A stretch of DNA of 64,000 bases from CAZGMJ01 sp964526785 (GTDB taxonomy: Bacteria > Planctomycetota > Phycisphaerae > Sedimentisphaerales > Anaerobacaceae), in contig CAZGMJ010000024.1 in assembly GCA_964526785.1 (NCBI GenBank), positions 1 to 64,000 of the forward strand, in the 5' to 3' direction. Position numbers and translations under genes: made by a program. Position 1 is the first letter of the stretch, and the number at the start of each line of letters is the position of its first letter. This document shows, piece after piece, positions 52,787-60,830 of this stretch. Under the pieces are notes generated by a model, which saw nothing but the letters and a program-made list of their open reading frames with translations, was not told the origin of the DNA and made no database searches.

Positions 52787-54044
52787 AGTGGCACAACGCG
52801 AGTACGCCGAAACGGTCAGGACAAAGACCTTCATCCTCGGCGTCCTGATGGCCCCGGTGATCGTAGCCGGCATTATATTCTTCACCGGTCGCATATCGCG
52901 AGGTCCGAGCGGAACCCGACCGCCGTTGCGAGTCGAAGTGACAGATCATTCCGCCCAACTCGCACAAGAGATTCGCTCGGCTGTGGCCGAACGCAACCAG
53001 GCCGATCCGGACCGCAAGTTGGTCCTCTCCATGCTCGATGCGAAAAACGACGATCGCAAAGACATTGAGGCAAGAGGCAAAGCCCGGCTGCGAGAAGGAA
53101 AAACGGATGTCTATGCAGTGATCGACCCCAACATCATCGCCGGCGATGGTCAAATACACTTCTACACCTACAAACCCAAAGCATCCAATCTCGACAGACT
53201 CGGCTCCGTTGAGCATCTGCTGAGAACGGCGGTGATCAATCGGCGATGCGAAGTTGAAGATATCTCCGCCCAACTGCTAAGCAGAATCCGCCGGGTGTCC
53301 GTTGTGACCATTGAAGTGGGCGAAACGGCCGGCAAGCAGAAGGTGCAGAAACAAAGCGACAAGATCATGAAGATGATGGTGCCCTTCTTCTTCATGTACC
53401 TAATGTTCATGGGTATGATCGGCACCGGCCAGCACATGATCAGCAGCGTAATCGAAGAGAAGGGCTCTCGCGTCATTGAAGTGCTTCTCTCAGCGGTCAG
53501 TCCGTTCCAGTTGATGACGGGCAAGATCGTGGGGTTGGCCGGTATCGGACTGACGGTAGTCGGCATCTGGGGAGGAGCAGCTTTTGCCGCCGCACGCTAC
53601 AAAGGCTTCCAGGTCGATGTGCCGCCCGCAATGCTCGTGTATTTCGTGCTCTACTTCCTCCCCGGATTTCTCCTGTTCACCTCCCTGCTCGCCGGCGTCG
53701 GCTCCGTCTGCAACACGCTCAAGGAGACCCAGGGACTGATGATGCCGATCATGCTGGTATTCATCCTGCCTCTGCTGGCGTGGATGAAACTGGCCCAGGA
53801 ACCGGACGGCCTGCTTGCCCGGGCGCTGTCCTTCTTTCCGCCGTTAACCCCGATGGTCATGATGCTGCGCATCTCCGCCAGCGAAGATATCTCTGCGATT
53901 GAAATAGGCGCCTCGCTCGTTGTGCTCGTGCTCGGTCTGGCAATTACGATGTGGGCGGCCGCAAAGGTCTTTCGCACCGGCATTCTTATGTACGGAAAAC
54001 GCCCGGGCCTGCGCGAAATACTCCGCTGGGTCCGTCATGCGTAG
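52770..54044 (+). CDS. ABC-2 type permease (NatB-like)
   Basis: The ATG at 52770 gives 424 residues and overlaps the end of the ATPase gene. One N-terminal helix (FILGVLMAPVIVAGIIFFTG) is followed by an extracytoplasmic domain of about 150 residues and five C-terminal helices (MVPFFFMYLMFMGMIGTGQ; IVGLAGIGLTVVGIWGGAAF; LVYFVLYFLPGFLLFTSLLAG; PIMLVFILPLLAWMKLA; ASLVVLVLGLAITMWAAAKV). EEKGSRVIEVLLSAVSPFQLM is the conserved NatB coupling loop. It pairs with the upstream ATPase. Confidence 0.93.
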   Translation: MGKILRVAQREYAETVRTKTFILGVLMAPVIVAGIIFFTGRISRGPSGTRPPLRVEVTDHSAQLAQEIRSAVAERNQADPDRKLVLSMLDAKNDDRKDIEARGKARLREGKTDVYAVIDPNIIAGDGQIHFYTYKPKASNLDRLGSVEHLLRTAVINRRCEVEDISAQLLSRIRRVSVVTIEVGETAGKQKVQKQSDKIMKMMVPFFFMYLMFMGMIGTGQHMISSVIEEKGSRVIEVLLSAVSPFQLMTGKIVGLAGIGLTVVGIWGGAAFAAARYKGFQVDVPPAMLVYFVLYFLPGFLLFTSLLAGVGSVCNTLKETQGLMMPIMLVFILPLLAWMKLAQEPDGLLARALSFFPPLTPMVMMLRISASEDISAIEIGASLVVLVLGLAITMWAAAKVFRTGILMYGKRPGLREILRWVRHA

Positions 54045-54095
54045 CGGGAAAAATGAAAACCAGTTGCTTCTTTGGATTACACGCATATACGCAAT

Positions 54096-54839
54096 ATGAG
54101 TGGTACCTTCTACAATTTGGGAAAAAAACTCGGCCCGAAAGTCCGCAAAGCCAAATGGGTATGGCATTCTGCCACAGGCACCGAGGCCGATGCAATCAAG
54201 ACCGAAAACGAAGTCGGCCGCGATCTCGCGTCTGAGGTGCGATGCCAACTGGCTCTCGATACGGACCCGAAAATCCGAGCCCTGTTGAAGAAAATCGGAT
54301 CGCGTCTGTCCAAATGCGTTGCCAATCGCTATCGTACGTTCAGCTTCGAATGTGTCGAGCAGGGCAAGCCCAATGCTTTCGCACTTCCGGGCGGTTTCAT
54401 ATTCATCACACGCTCGCTTATCGAACTCAGTAAGCGCGATAAGGATGAATTGGCTTTCGTGCTCAGTCATGAGATGGCCCACGTTATTCGCGGCCACGCG
54501 ATGGAGCGAATTATGAGTCAATCGGCCGTCTCAGCCGCCGCCCGCGTCACACCTGCCCGCAGTGTGCTCGGCGGATGGCTCAAGCGCGTCGGCATACAGT
54601 TCCTCGAAAGCGCCTATTCGCAGGATTTGGAGACCGAGTCAGATAGACTCGCTGTTCGGCTCACAAAGACGGCACGGTACGACCCCAATGGAGCGATACG
54701 CCTGCTCTCGCGTCTGGCCGAACTGAATACGGACCAACAGGACAGCGACCTCAGCGCATACCTCTCGTCGCATCCACCGCACAGCAACCGAATCCTCAGC
54801 ATCCAACGGATGATTGCCAAACTGGACGAACGATCGTAG
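54096..54839 (+). CDS. M48-family metallopeptidase
   Basis: The ATG at 54096 gives 247 residues; a TTG at 54072 could extend it by eight. The zinc motif HEMAH (His125, Glu126, His129) sits in DELAFVLSHEMAHVIRGH, and the third ligand is in the DLETESDRLAVRL helix. GFIFITRSLIEL precedes it, as in Oma1/HtpX relatives. There is no signal peptide or membrane helix, unlike most M48 proteins, so it may be cytosolic or peripherally attached. It lies about 50 bases after the ABC permease and may be co-transcribed. Confidence 0.87.
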   Translation: MSGTFYNLGKKLGPKVRKAKWVWHSATGTEADAIKTENEVGRDLASEVRCQLALDTDPKIRALLKKIGSRLSKCVANRYRTFSFECVEQGKPNAFALPGGFIFITRSLIELSKRDKDELAFVLSHEMAHVIRGHAMERIMSQSAVSAAARVTPARSVLGGWLKRVGIQFLESAYSQDLETESDRLAVRLTKTARYDPNGAIRLLSRLAELNTDQQDSDLSAYLSSHPPHSNRILSIQRMIAKLDERS

Positions 54840-54891
54840 CTCACTGCAGAACCAGCACAACCATAACAGAACACAACGAGAAGCGTCGAAG

Positions 54892-56169
54892 ATGAAACAC
54901 AATATCCTGATAGCGGTACTCATGCTGTGCATAAGCCCCGTCGCCAACGCGGAAAACGCCGTCCAAAGCGGCTTCTACCGAGATTACTGGGCACAGTGGG
55001 ACGAACGCATCAGCAACTGTCGCGGCCGTCTTCGCGTAAACGACACCGAACTGAGCCTGAACGAGAACTTCGGCAGACGCAGCGAAGCCAGAGCAAACGG
55101 CCTCGCCCTCATTCACATAGATGAGGACCTGTTTGCCTTACGTTCGAGCGAATTGTATCTGGAAATATGGGGCGGCCACCCGCATACAGCCGACAAACGC
55201 TTCTACCTCAACGGCAAACAGCGTTACGATCTGCCCGAGGTGGGTACCGCCGCCGGAAACTGCACGTACGACTACCCCACGATCCCCGTAGAGGTTCGCC
55301 ACCTCGTCCGCGGCGCCAATGCCCTGCAATTCGCGTGCGATCGCGGGAAATCTTTCTGGGGACATTTCATCCTGGATAATGCCGCGTTGCGCTGCTATCT
55401 CCAGCCCGACCATGCAGACCTCAAAGCCGCCGGACTGGACAAGTTCAGTGCCGCAGTGGCCGTGGAAGGCGATCCGGTAGCAGTTGGCGACACGATCCGG
55501 CTGTCCCTGTCATACCCGAAGAACCTCGAACCACATATCCTATCTGTAGATTACTTCGCCCGCTACTTCGGATTCGACGACAACGGCGACGACCGCCAAA
55601 ATGACTGGCATGGATATACGCAGAACCGCCTGCCTCGCAACCATGTCGGGACGGCTTCCGTTGCACCATACACAGTCTCCTGGAACGCTGCGATGATCCC
55701 CAGCCAACCCCAGCCAATGGCCGTACGCGCCGTAGTGCATCTCAAGAGCGGTCTCAAGTACGCGACAGAACCGACAGCAGGCCTCTCATTTGCCGAAGGT
55801 AGAAGTCGCGTACGAATGTACCGGTGCTCCGATATGCCGGTGCCATTCTGGTCTCGTGCCTCGCGCGTGAAGAAGGCGACCATCGAACTGCCTGCCGACA
55901 TGTCAAATATCAGTAGGGCTCGACTGATGATCAAGATATGGGATGGCGGTGAGGGATCGGTAGATAAGCCATTCAGGATAAACGGCCATGCGTACGACAT
56001 CACCTCGCACAAAGCAATTCACGATGTCGTGTTTACAGTTGCGGATGTCGATCCTCAACATCTCTGCAGCGGAGCAAATACGCTGATGCTTCTGTCCGAC
56101 ACAACACATCACGGAATCGAGGTCCTTCTCCCCGGCCCCGTATTGGTCATACGCTATGAAGGTGAGTGA
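54892..56169 (+). CDS. Secreted protein of unknown function
   Basis: The ATG at 54892 gives 425 residues with a signal peptide (1-20, IAVLMLCISPVANA). The mature protein is beta-rich without a recognised domain. Two similar segments each combine a strand pattern with an H/Y-rich turn (LYLEIWGGHPHTADKRFYLN; ARLMIKIWDGGEGSVDKPF), suggesting a tandem of carbohydrate-binding-like jelly rolls around a central domain. The second half has WNAAMIPSQPQPMAVRAVVHL. It is the last gene of a plus-strand group after the M48 peptidase. The 149 bases that follow hold no gene. Confidence 0.7.
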   Translation: MKHNILIAVLMLCISPVANAENAVQSGFYRDYWAQWDERISNCRGRLRVNDTELSLNENFGRRSEARANGLALIHIDEDLFALRSSELYLEIWGGHPHTADKRFYLNGKQRYDLPEVGTAAGNCTYDYPTIPVEVRHLVRGANALQFACDRGKSFWGHFILDNAALRCYLQPDHADLKAAGLDKFSAAVAVEGDPVAVGDTIRLSLSYPKNLEPHILSVDYFARYFGFDDNGDDRQNDWHGYTQNRLPRNHVGTASVAPYTVSWNAAMIPSQPQPMAVRAVVHLKSGLKYATEPTAGLSFAEGRSRVRMYRCSDMPVPFWSRASRVKKATIELPADMSNISRARLMIKIWDGGEGSVDKPFRINGHAYDITSHKAIHDVVFTVADVDPQHLCSGANTLMLLSDTTHHGIEVLLPGPVLVIRYEGE

Positions 56170-56318
56170 TACAGCCCGTCCCGGACCTGGCGGTTGCGAT
56201 TACCGCGCCCCCGCAATCGCAGGCAACGCGGCCGATTCAGCGGGCAAGTCGTCGATGAAACGAAAAGCGTATGGTCTCTGTCCACTCCTTCCGGAACCAG
56301 CGACTACCCGCTGTTTAT

Positions 56319-57734
56319 CTATACGCAACACTTCTGGACCGCGGTCCCTTGCGGCAAGGTGAAGCACACGGCCCCATGACTTTCCTGGGTCGTCTTAACC
56401 CAGATTCGCCCGCCGTGCATCTCAATCAACTCCTTGGCAATAGCCGGCCCCAGATTGAGTGAACTACTCTGTTCCGACTTGGCCATCTGCACATGTTCGA
56501 AGGCATTGAGTACATCCCCGAGGCCGTCCGGGCCCCCAGCGAGGTCATCGCCCTGTATCTCCACTACGAAATCAGGCCCCGCCGGGCGTACTTGCACCCC
56601 AATTCGGCCGCCGTCCCTGCTCCCATCAATTGCGCATACCAGCAGACTGCGCAAAACCTGTTTGATGCGGACATAGTCGCCGACAACCATCCACTGCGGA
56701 TCCACGCCCGATACGTCAATGGTCAATTGCCTTTCACCGGCCAGTGACGCAAGCGCTTCTGACACATTTGAAATCGCCGTATCGAGGGGGAACTCCTGCC
56801 TCTCCAACCTCGCTCGACCACCGCTCACAGATAGCAAATCGTGAAAATCATGAATGAGGCCCCTGGCGTCTTCCGTCCGATTCTGCGATAGCATCGTATC
56901 GAGCGACTTGCCCACCGCGATGGCCATTTCGTTAAGAAGACGATTCTGCTTTTCGAGTTTGGCATTGGCGCCTCGGAGTTCGTCTTCGGCGAGAATACGA
57001 TCGGTAATATCGCGCCCCACGCCCACAATCGCCATATCACGTCCCTTCGTATCCTTGATGATAGACCGAGACAGTGAAACAGGAAAAATGCTGCCGTCCT
57101 GGCGTTTGTGATAGAAACCTACCTCCCAACTGCTGCCGATGGCTCGGCTCTGGAATACGCTCCTGGTCCCATGCGTCGCTTCATTGCCGGCCCAGAGAAT
57201 GCTCCCTTCTCTGCCGACAATCTCCTCTTCCTTGTATCCGTACGTCCGACAGAACGCACGGTTGACAAAGACAATCTTGTCGTCCAGATCGGTAATATAT
57301 ACGCTGTCGTCCGTGCTCCTGATCGCCCCGGAAAGCAGTCGCAGATGGTCCTCCGTGCGCTTGTGTCGAATTGCGTTTTCAACGGTTATGGGAAGTGCCT
57401 TAAGGTAGCTTCGATCCACGTCCTTTGTGAGATAGTCGTACGCACCTGCCTGCCAGACCTGAACTGCCACATCTTCATCGCCCGCACCGGTAACCAGAAT
57501 GACCGGCGCATCTTTCACCATTGCCAACACATCGAGAGCTGAGCCGTCGCCTAGCGAATAGTCTGAGATGACCGCATCGAAACTTGAATCCTTCAGCACT
57601 TGCTTCGCCTCGCCGACGGACCCCGCCGTCGTGCAATCATATGGCAACTCCTCCGCTTTCACGAACCTCTCAAACGCCTTTTGGTCCAGCTTGTCGTCTT
57701 CGACAAGCAACAACTTGTACTTCACGTCGCCCAT
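56319..57734 (-). CDS. Receiver-PAS protein with degenerate histidine-kinase core
   Basis: The start at 57734 (AAGGGGG upstream) gives 471 residues. Receiver domain: 1-125, phospho-acceptor Asp58 in VISDYSLGDG. PAS domain: about 131-250 (VYITDLDDKIVFVNRAFCRTYGY; GRDITDR). The remaining 220 residues look like a histidine kinase but lack key parts: no SHELR/SHDL-type H-box (only LIHDFHDLLSV), the N-box reads KQVLRSLLVCAID without its Asn, and the G-box has LNLGPAIA instead of GLGLAI. It probably senses through PAS but does not phosphorylate, or acts as a phosphatase or scaffold. It is the last gene of the phosphorelay array. Confidence 0.82.
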   Translation of the reverse strand: MGDVKYKLLLVEDDKLDQKAFERFVKAEELPYDCTTAGSVGEAKQVLKDSSFDAVISDYSLGDGSALDVLAMVKDAPVILVTGAGDEDVAVQVWQAGAYDYLTKDVDRSYLKALPITVENAIRHKRTEDHLRLLSGAIRSTDDSVYITDLDDKIVFVNRAFCRTYGYKEEEIVGREGSILWAGNEATHGTRSVFQSRAIGSSWEVGFYHKRQDGSIFPVSLSRSIIKDTKGRDMAIVGVGRDITDRILAEDELRGANAKLEKQNRLLNEMAIAVGKSLDTMLSQNRTEDARGLIHDFHDLLSVSGGRARLERQEFPLDTAISNVSEALASLAGERQLTIDVSGVDPQWMVVGDYVRIKQVLRSLLVCAIDGSRDGGRIGVQVRPAGPDFVVEIQGDDLAGGPDGLGDVLNAFEHVQMAKSEQSSSLNLGPAIAKELIEMHGGRIWVKTTQESHGAVCFTLPQGTAVQKCCV

Positions 57735-57739
57735 TTGTC

Positions 57740-58162
57740 TTACCCCCTTGTCGGCAACTTGCTCGCGTCTCGCATGAAATGCTCGATTATTCGCAGCGAC
57801 TCCGAGAACTCCTCGAAGTCTGTCGATTTCACAACATATGCGCATGCCCCGGCCTCCAGTGCCTTCTGTTTATCTTCGGCTTCATCCGAACCGCTTAGCG
57901 CAATGACGGGTATCGAAGCCAGGTCCGCGTCCTGTTTGACGGCATCGAGGAACTCCAGTCCGCTCATACGCGGTGCGTGCATATCCAGTATAATAGCCTC
58001 TGGCATGCTCTTTCGATCGGCCGTCAATACCTCCAGAGCTTCGCAGCCATCCGCAACATGAACAACGTGCACCGACGCACAATGCCCTTTCAACACACGC
58101 CGCACAACCATCGCATCAATGCGGTCATCTTCTACCAATAGTATTGACCGTTCGTCCTGCAT
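57740..58162 (-). CDS. Stand-alone response regulator (receiver only)
   Basis: A 140-residue Rcp1-like receiver: acidic pair in LLVEDDRIDA, phospho-acceptor Asp60 in AIILDMHAPRMSG, conserved Ser/Thr in VIALSGSDEA and Lys in AYVVKSTD, where the usual Pro is Ser. There is no output domain. It ends five bases before the start of the receiver-PAS gene and probably serves as a phosphate shuttle in this array. Confidence 0.9.
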   Translation of the reverse strand: MQDERSILLVEDDRIDAMVVRRVLKGHCASVHVVHVADGCEALEVLTADRKSMPEAIILDMHAPRMSGLEFLDAVKQDADLASIPVIALSGSDEAEDKQKALEAGACAYVVKSTDFEEFSESLRIIEHFMRDASKLPTRG

Positions 58163-58272
58163 TTGCGACCCCCTTTATGCCGTTCTTCGCGTTTCTCTTG
58201 ATGCGTCTGCTTCATACTACTCCGTTCGGCCGTCCGATCCGCCACATGTTTTCTCATCACGTTCCGTTGCTC

Positions 58273-58752
58273 TCACTCTCTCACACCCCTTGTGCCATCC
58301 GTCGCAGCACAAGTATGTGCAGTCCCCTCCGCCTGCGCACATGCTGGTATTTCGCTGACCGCCCAATAGCGGTGCACGGCACGCATCGTCTCCAGAAAAC
58401 TCGCATAGTCAATGGACTTAACCATGTAGCCGGCCGCCCCCAGATCGAAAGACCGCTCGATATCTCCTCGTTCGCTTGACGTCGTCAGTATCGTTACCGG
58501 TATCTTACGGTGCCGATCGCTCGCCTTTAGCACATCGAGGAACTCAAAACCATTCATTCGCGGCATATTGAGATCCAGCAGTATCAGGCAAGGCTGCGAA
58601 CCGGCTGATTCGTTCAGATACTCTAACGCTTCCTCTCCGTTGGATCGATGAACCAATGAATTCTCCAGTTTCAGATCGCGCACCGCCCGTCGTACGGCCA
58701 TCGCATCGACCATATCGTCTTCAACTAACAGTATTGGCCTCGAATCACGCAC
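58273..58752 (-). CDS. Stand-alone response regulator (receiver only)
   Basis: The preferred start is GTG at 58752, six bases after GGAGG and overlapping the hybrid kinase stop; an ATG at 58767 is alternative. About 159 residues: LLVEDDMVDA, phospho-acceptor Asp60 in LILLDLNMPRMNG, TILTTSSERGD and KS in GYMVKSID (Pro replaced by Ser, as in the preceding receiver). The C-terminal tail of about 20 residues has no known fold. It has no DNA-binding output. Confidence 0.9.
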   Translation of the reverse strand: MRDSRPILLVEDDMVDAMAVRRAVRDLKLENSLVHRSNGEEALEYLNESAGSQPCLILLDLNMPRMNGFEFLDVLKASDRHRKIPVTILTTSSERGDIERSFDLGAAGYMVKSIDYASFLETMRAVHRYWAVSEIPACAQAEGTAHTCAATDGTRGVRE

Positions 58753-59875
58753 AGCCAGCCTCCACATGTTGTTTTGGAAAAGTAAAGTAGAATGTCGTAC
58801 CCGCGCCCACCTCGGACTCCAGCCATATTCTCCCCCCGTACATCTCGACAATCTTTTTCACAACCGTCAACCCGACGCCCGTGCTTTCATAAGCGTCTGT
58901 CGCCGAGAGCGTTTGGAACATCTTGAAGATTTTCTCATAGTACTTTTCAGCAATGCCGGGACCGTTGTCACTTACGTGGAACTTCCACATGTCCTCGTCT
59001 TCGACACAACCGACCCGCACTCGCCCTTCCGGCTTGTCCATATACTTGACTGCATTGCTCAGCAGATTCTGAAATACCTGCGATATGCGCGTATGCTCGC
59101 AAACCACAACAGGCAGTTCGCCTTCAATGGAAAAATAAATATCGACGGGCGCCGAGAGCATGTCCCATATCTCCGGAACCAGCGTATCGAGGTGCACTGT
59201 CGATGTCTGCTCCTTCTGCCTGCCCACCCTCGAATAGTGCAGAATCCCATCGATCAGCTTATGCATGCGATCTACGCGATCGGCCAGTAATTCCATCTGC
59301 TCCTTGCCTTCTTCGGTCAGCCTGTCGATATTGTCCTCCATGATCCATTCGGCCAGTGTCTTTATGCCGCGCAGCGGAGCCTTCAGATCGTGCGACACGA
59401 TCGAGGCGAAATCGTTCAACTCCCGATTCGTGTCTTCCAGATCCTTGAGAAGCTTGCTCAAATTGCGCTCCGCCCGTTTGCGCTCCACCGCATAACGGAT
59501 AATCCGTACCAGTGCGAACTCCAGTGACTTGCCTTTTACGAGATAATCCTCAGCACCGTTGCGAATGGCTTCCAGCGCTAGTTCGCTGTCGGCCGCCCCC
59601 GTCAGCACAATTACGGGAACCTCGCCGCTGACCTCGTGCACCTTCTGTACTGTCTCCAAACCGTAGCTGTCGGGCAGTCCGAGATCGAGCAGAACGATAT
59701 CACTGCGCACCGCTTCCAGGTGCCGGACTGCTTCCGAAAGCGTGCCGACTGCCGTTACCTCGAAGACCACCGAATCGCACGTTTGCTTGAGCGGCATTTC
59801 GACAAGCCGGCGATCCGCGGGGTCGTCGTCAACCAGCAGGACACATATTCGCTCTTTGTCTGTATTCATCAGCAT
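58745..59875 (-). CDS. Receiver-histidine kinase hybrid (N-terminal receiver)
   Basis: The start is taken at 59875 (376 residues, AAGAG upstream); 59869 is alternative. Receiver: 1-125 with Asp64 in VLLDLGLPDSYG. A short linker leads to HisKA with the H-box SIVSHDLKAPLRGI (His162), then HATPase with N-box QVFQNLLSNAVKY, DNGPGIAEKYYEKIF and GVGLTVVKKIVEMYGG. No sensor domain is present, so it is probably driven by receiver phosphorylation from another kinase. It resembles cyanobacterial/phytochrome-type hybrids. It overlaps the preceding receiver gene by 47 bases. Confidence 0.9.
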   Translation of the reverse strand: MLMNTDKERICVLLVDDDPADRRLVEMPLKQTCDSVVFEVTAVGTLSEAVRHLEAVRSDIVLLDLGLPDSYGLETVQKVHEVSGEVPVIVLTGAADSELALEAIRNGAEDYLVKGKSLEFALVRIIRYAVERKRAERNLSKLLKDLEDTNRELNDFASIVSHDLKAPLRGIKTLAEWIMEDNIDRLTEEGKEQMELLADRVDRMHKLIDGILHYSRVGRQKEQTSTVHLDTLVPEIWDMLSAPVDIYFSIEGELPVVVCEHTRISQVFQNLLSNAVKYMDKPEGRVRVGCVEDEDMWKFHVSDNGPGIAEKYYEKIFKMFQTLSATDAYESTGVGLTVVKKIVEMYGGRIWLESEVGAGTTFYFTFPKQHVEAGCA

Positions 59876-60311
59876 GTGGGGCTCTTTTGCAAATGACAAA
59901 CCAATAACCGGTAACATTGTGCAGGACTTCATGGAAGCCTTCGAGACTTCCGGGTTTCTTGATATAACCGGCTGCCTGAAACTTGAAACTCTCGATGATA
60001 TCCTTCTCGGCGTCTGATGTCGTCAATATGACCACCGGGATGGATGCCAATCCGGGCTCGGATTTGAGCCATCGCAGAAACTCCTGACCGCCCATGCCCG
60101 GCATGTTCAAATCCAGTAGGATCAGATCGGGAAACGGCGACTGTGTATCCCCCTCCTGGCTCCGACGCAAATACGCCACCGCATCTTCCGCACTGTCGGC
60201 CACGCGAAGCTCATTCGCAATCCGATCGTTGCTCAGTGCCTTGGCCACCAGCTTCTGATCGCCGCGATCATCTTCGACCAGCAATATTATGACTTCCTGA
60301 AACAGGTCCAT
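59829..60311 (-). CDS. Stand-alone response regulator (receiver only)
   Basis: The start at 60311 (AAAGGA upstream) gives 160 residues; longer in-frame sequence upstream is not coding. Receiver motifs: LLVEDDRGDQ, phospho-acceptor Asp67 in LILLDLNMPGMGGQ, ILTTSDAEKDI and the full KP signature in GYIKKPG. The C-terminal about 30 residues are an extension overlapping the start of the hybrid kinase gene. It is Rcp1-like, with no output domain. Confidence 0.9.
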   Translation of the reverse strand: MDLFQEVIILLVEDDRGDQKLVAKALSNDRIANELRVADSAEDAVAYLRRSQEGDTQSPFPDLILLDLNMPGMGGQEFLRWLKSEPGLASIPVVILTTSDAEKDIIESFKFQAAGYIKKPGSLEGFHEVLHNVTGYWFVICKRAPHADEYRQRANMCPAG

Positions 60312-60316
60312 CGTCC

Positions 60317-60826
60317 TTATCCTTTCCAATTTGCGCCGCCCGCCTCGTGCACCACAGTGGCGTCGCAGACGTTCTGACTCCGCACAACAGACTGAGGCCC
60401 TTGAACAACCGCACCGTAGCCGAACCAGTACATCAATAGATTCTCCATGATTCGCTTCAGATCGCCGCCCGAAGGCTTCTGTACATACCCCGCCGACTGC
60501 ATCGCATAACACGCCTGGATATCTTCCTCCGAATCCGAGGTTGTCAGGACTACCACCGGAATTGTGCAGAGACGCGGCCTGGACTTGACATGCATAAGAA
60601 ATTCCCGGCCGCCCATACCGGGCATGTTCAGATCCAACAGGATCAAATGCGGCCACGGGCTTTCTACATCGCCCTCCTCGCTCCGTGCAAGATATCTCAA
60701 AGCCTCCTCGGCACTGGGAACCACATGCAGCATTACGTCTATCGACTGACTGCTCAACGCCTGCTTTGCCAGCTTCTGATCGGCCGGGTCATCCTCCACC
60801 AATAGTATCACAAACGAATTCATCAT
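60317..60826 (-). CDS. Stand-alone response regulator (receiver only)
   Basis: The start at 60826 (GGAG seven bases upstream) gives 169 residues. Motifs: LLVEDDPADQ, Asp66 in LILLDLNMPGMGGR, VLTTSDSEEDI and KP in GYVQKPSG. It is closest to the next receiver gene, suggesting a tandem duplication. A C-terminal extension of about 40 residues has no recognised fold. It follows the membrane kinase gene by four bases. Confidence 0.9.
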   Translation of the reverse strand: MMNSFVILLVEDDPADQKLAKQALSSQSIDVMLHVVPSAEEALRYLARSEEGDVESPWPHLILLDLNMPGMGGREFLMHVKSRPRLCTIPVVVLTTSDSEEDIQACYAMQSAGYVQKPSGGDLKRIMENLLMYWFGYGAVVQGPQSVVRSQNVCDATVVHEAGGANWKG

Positions 60827-60830
60827 GCTC

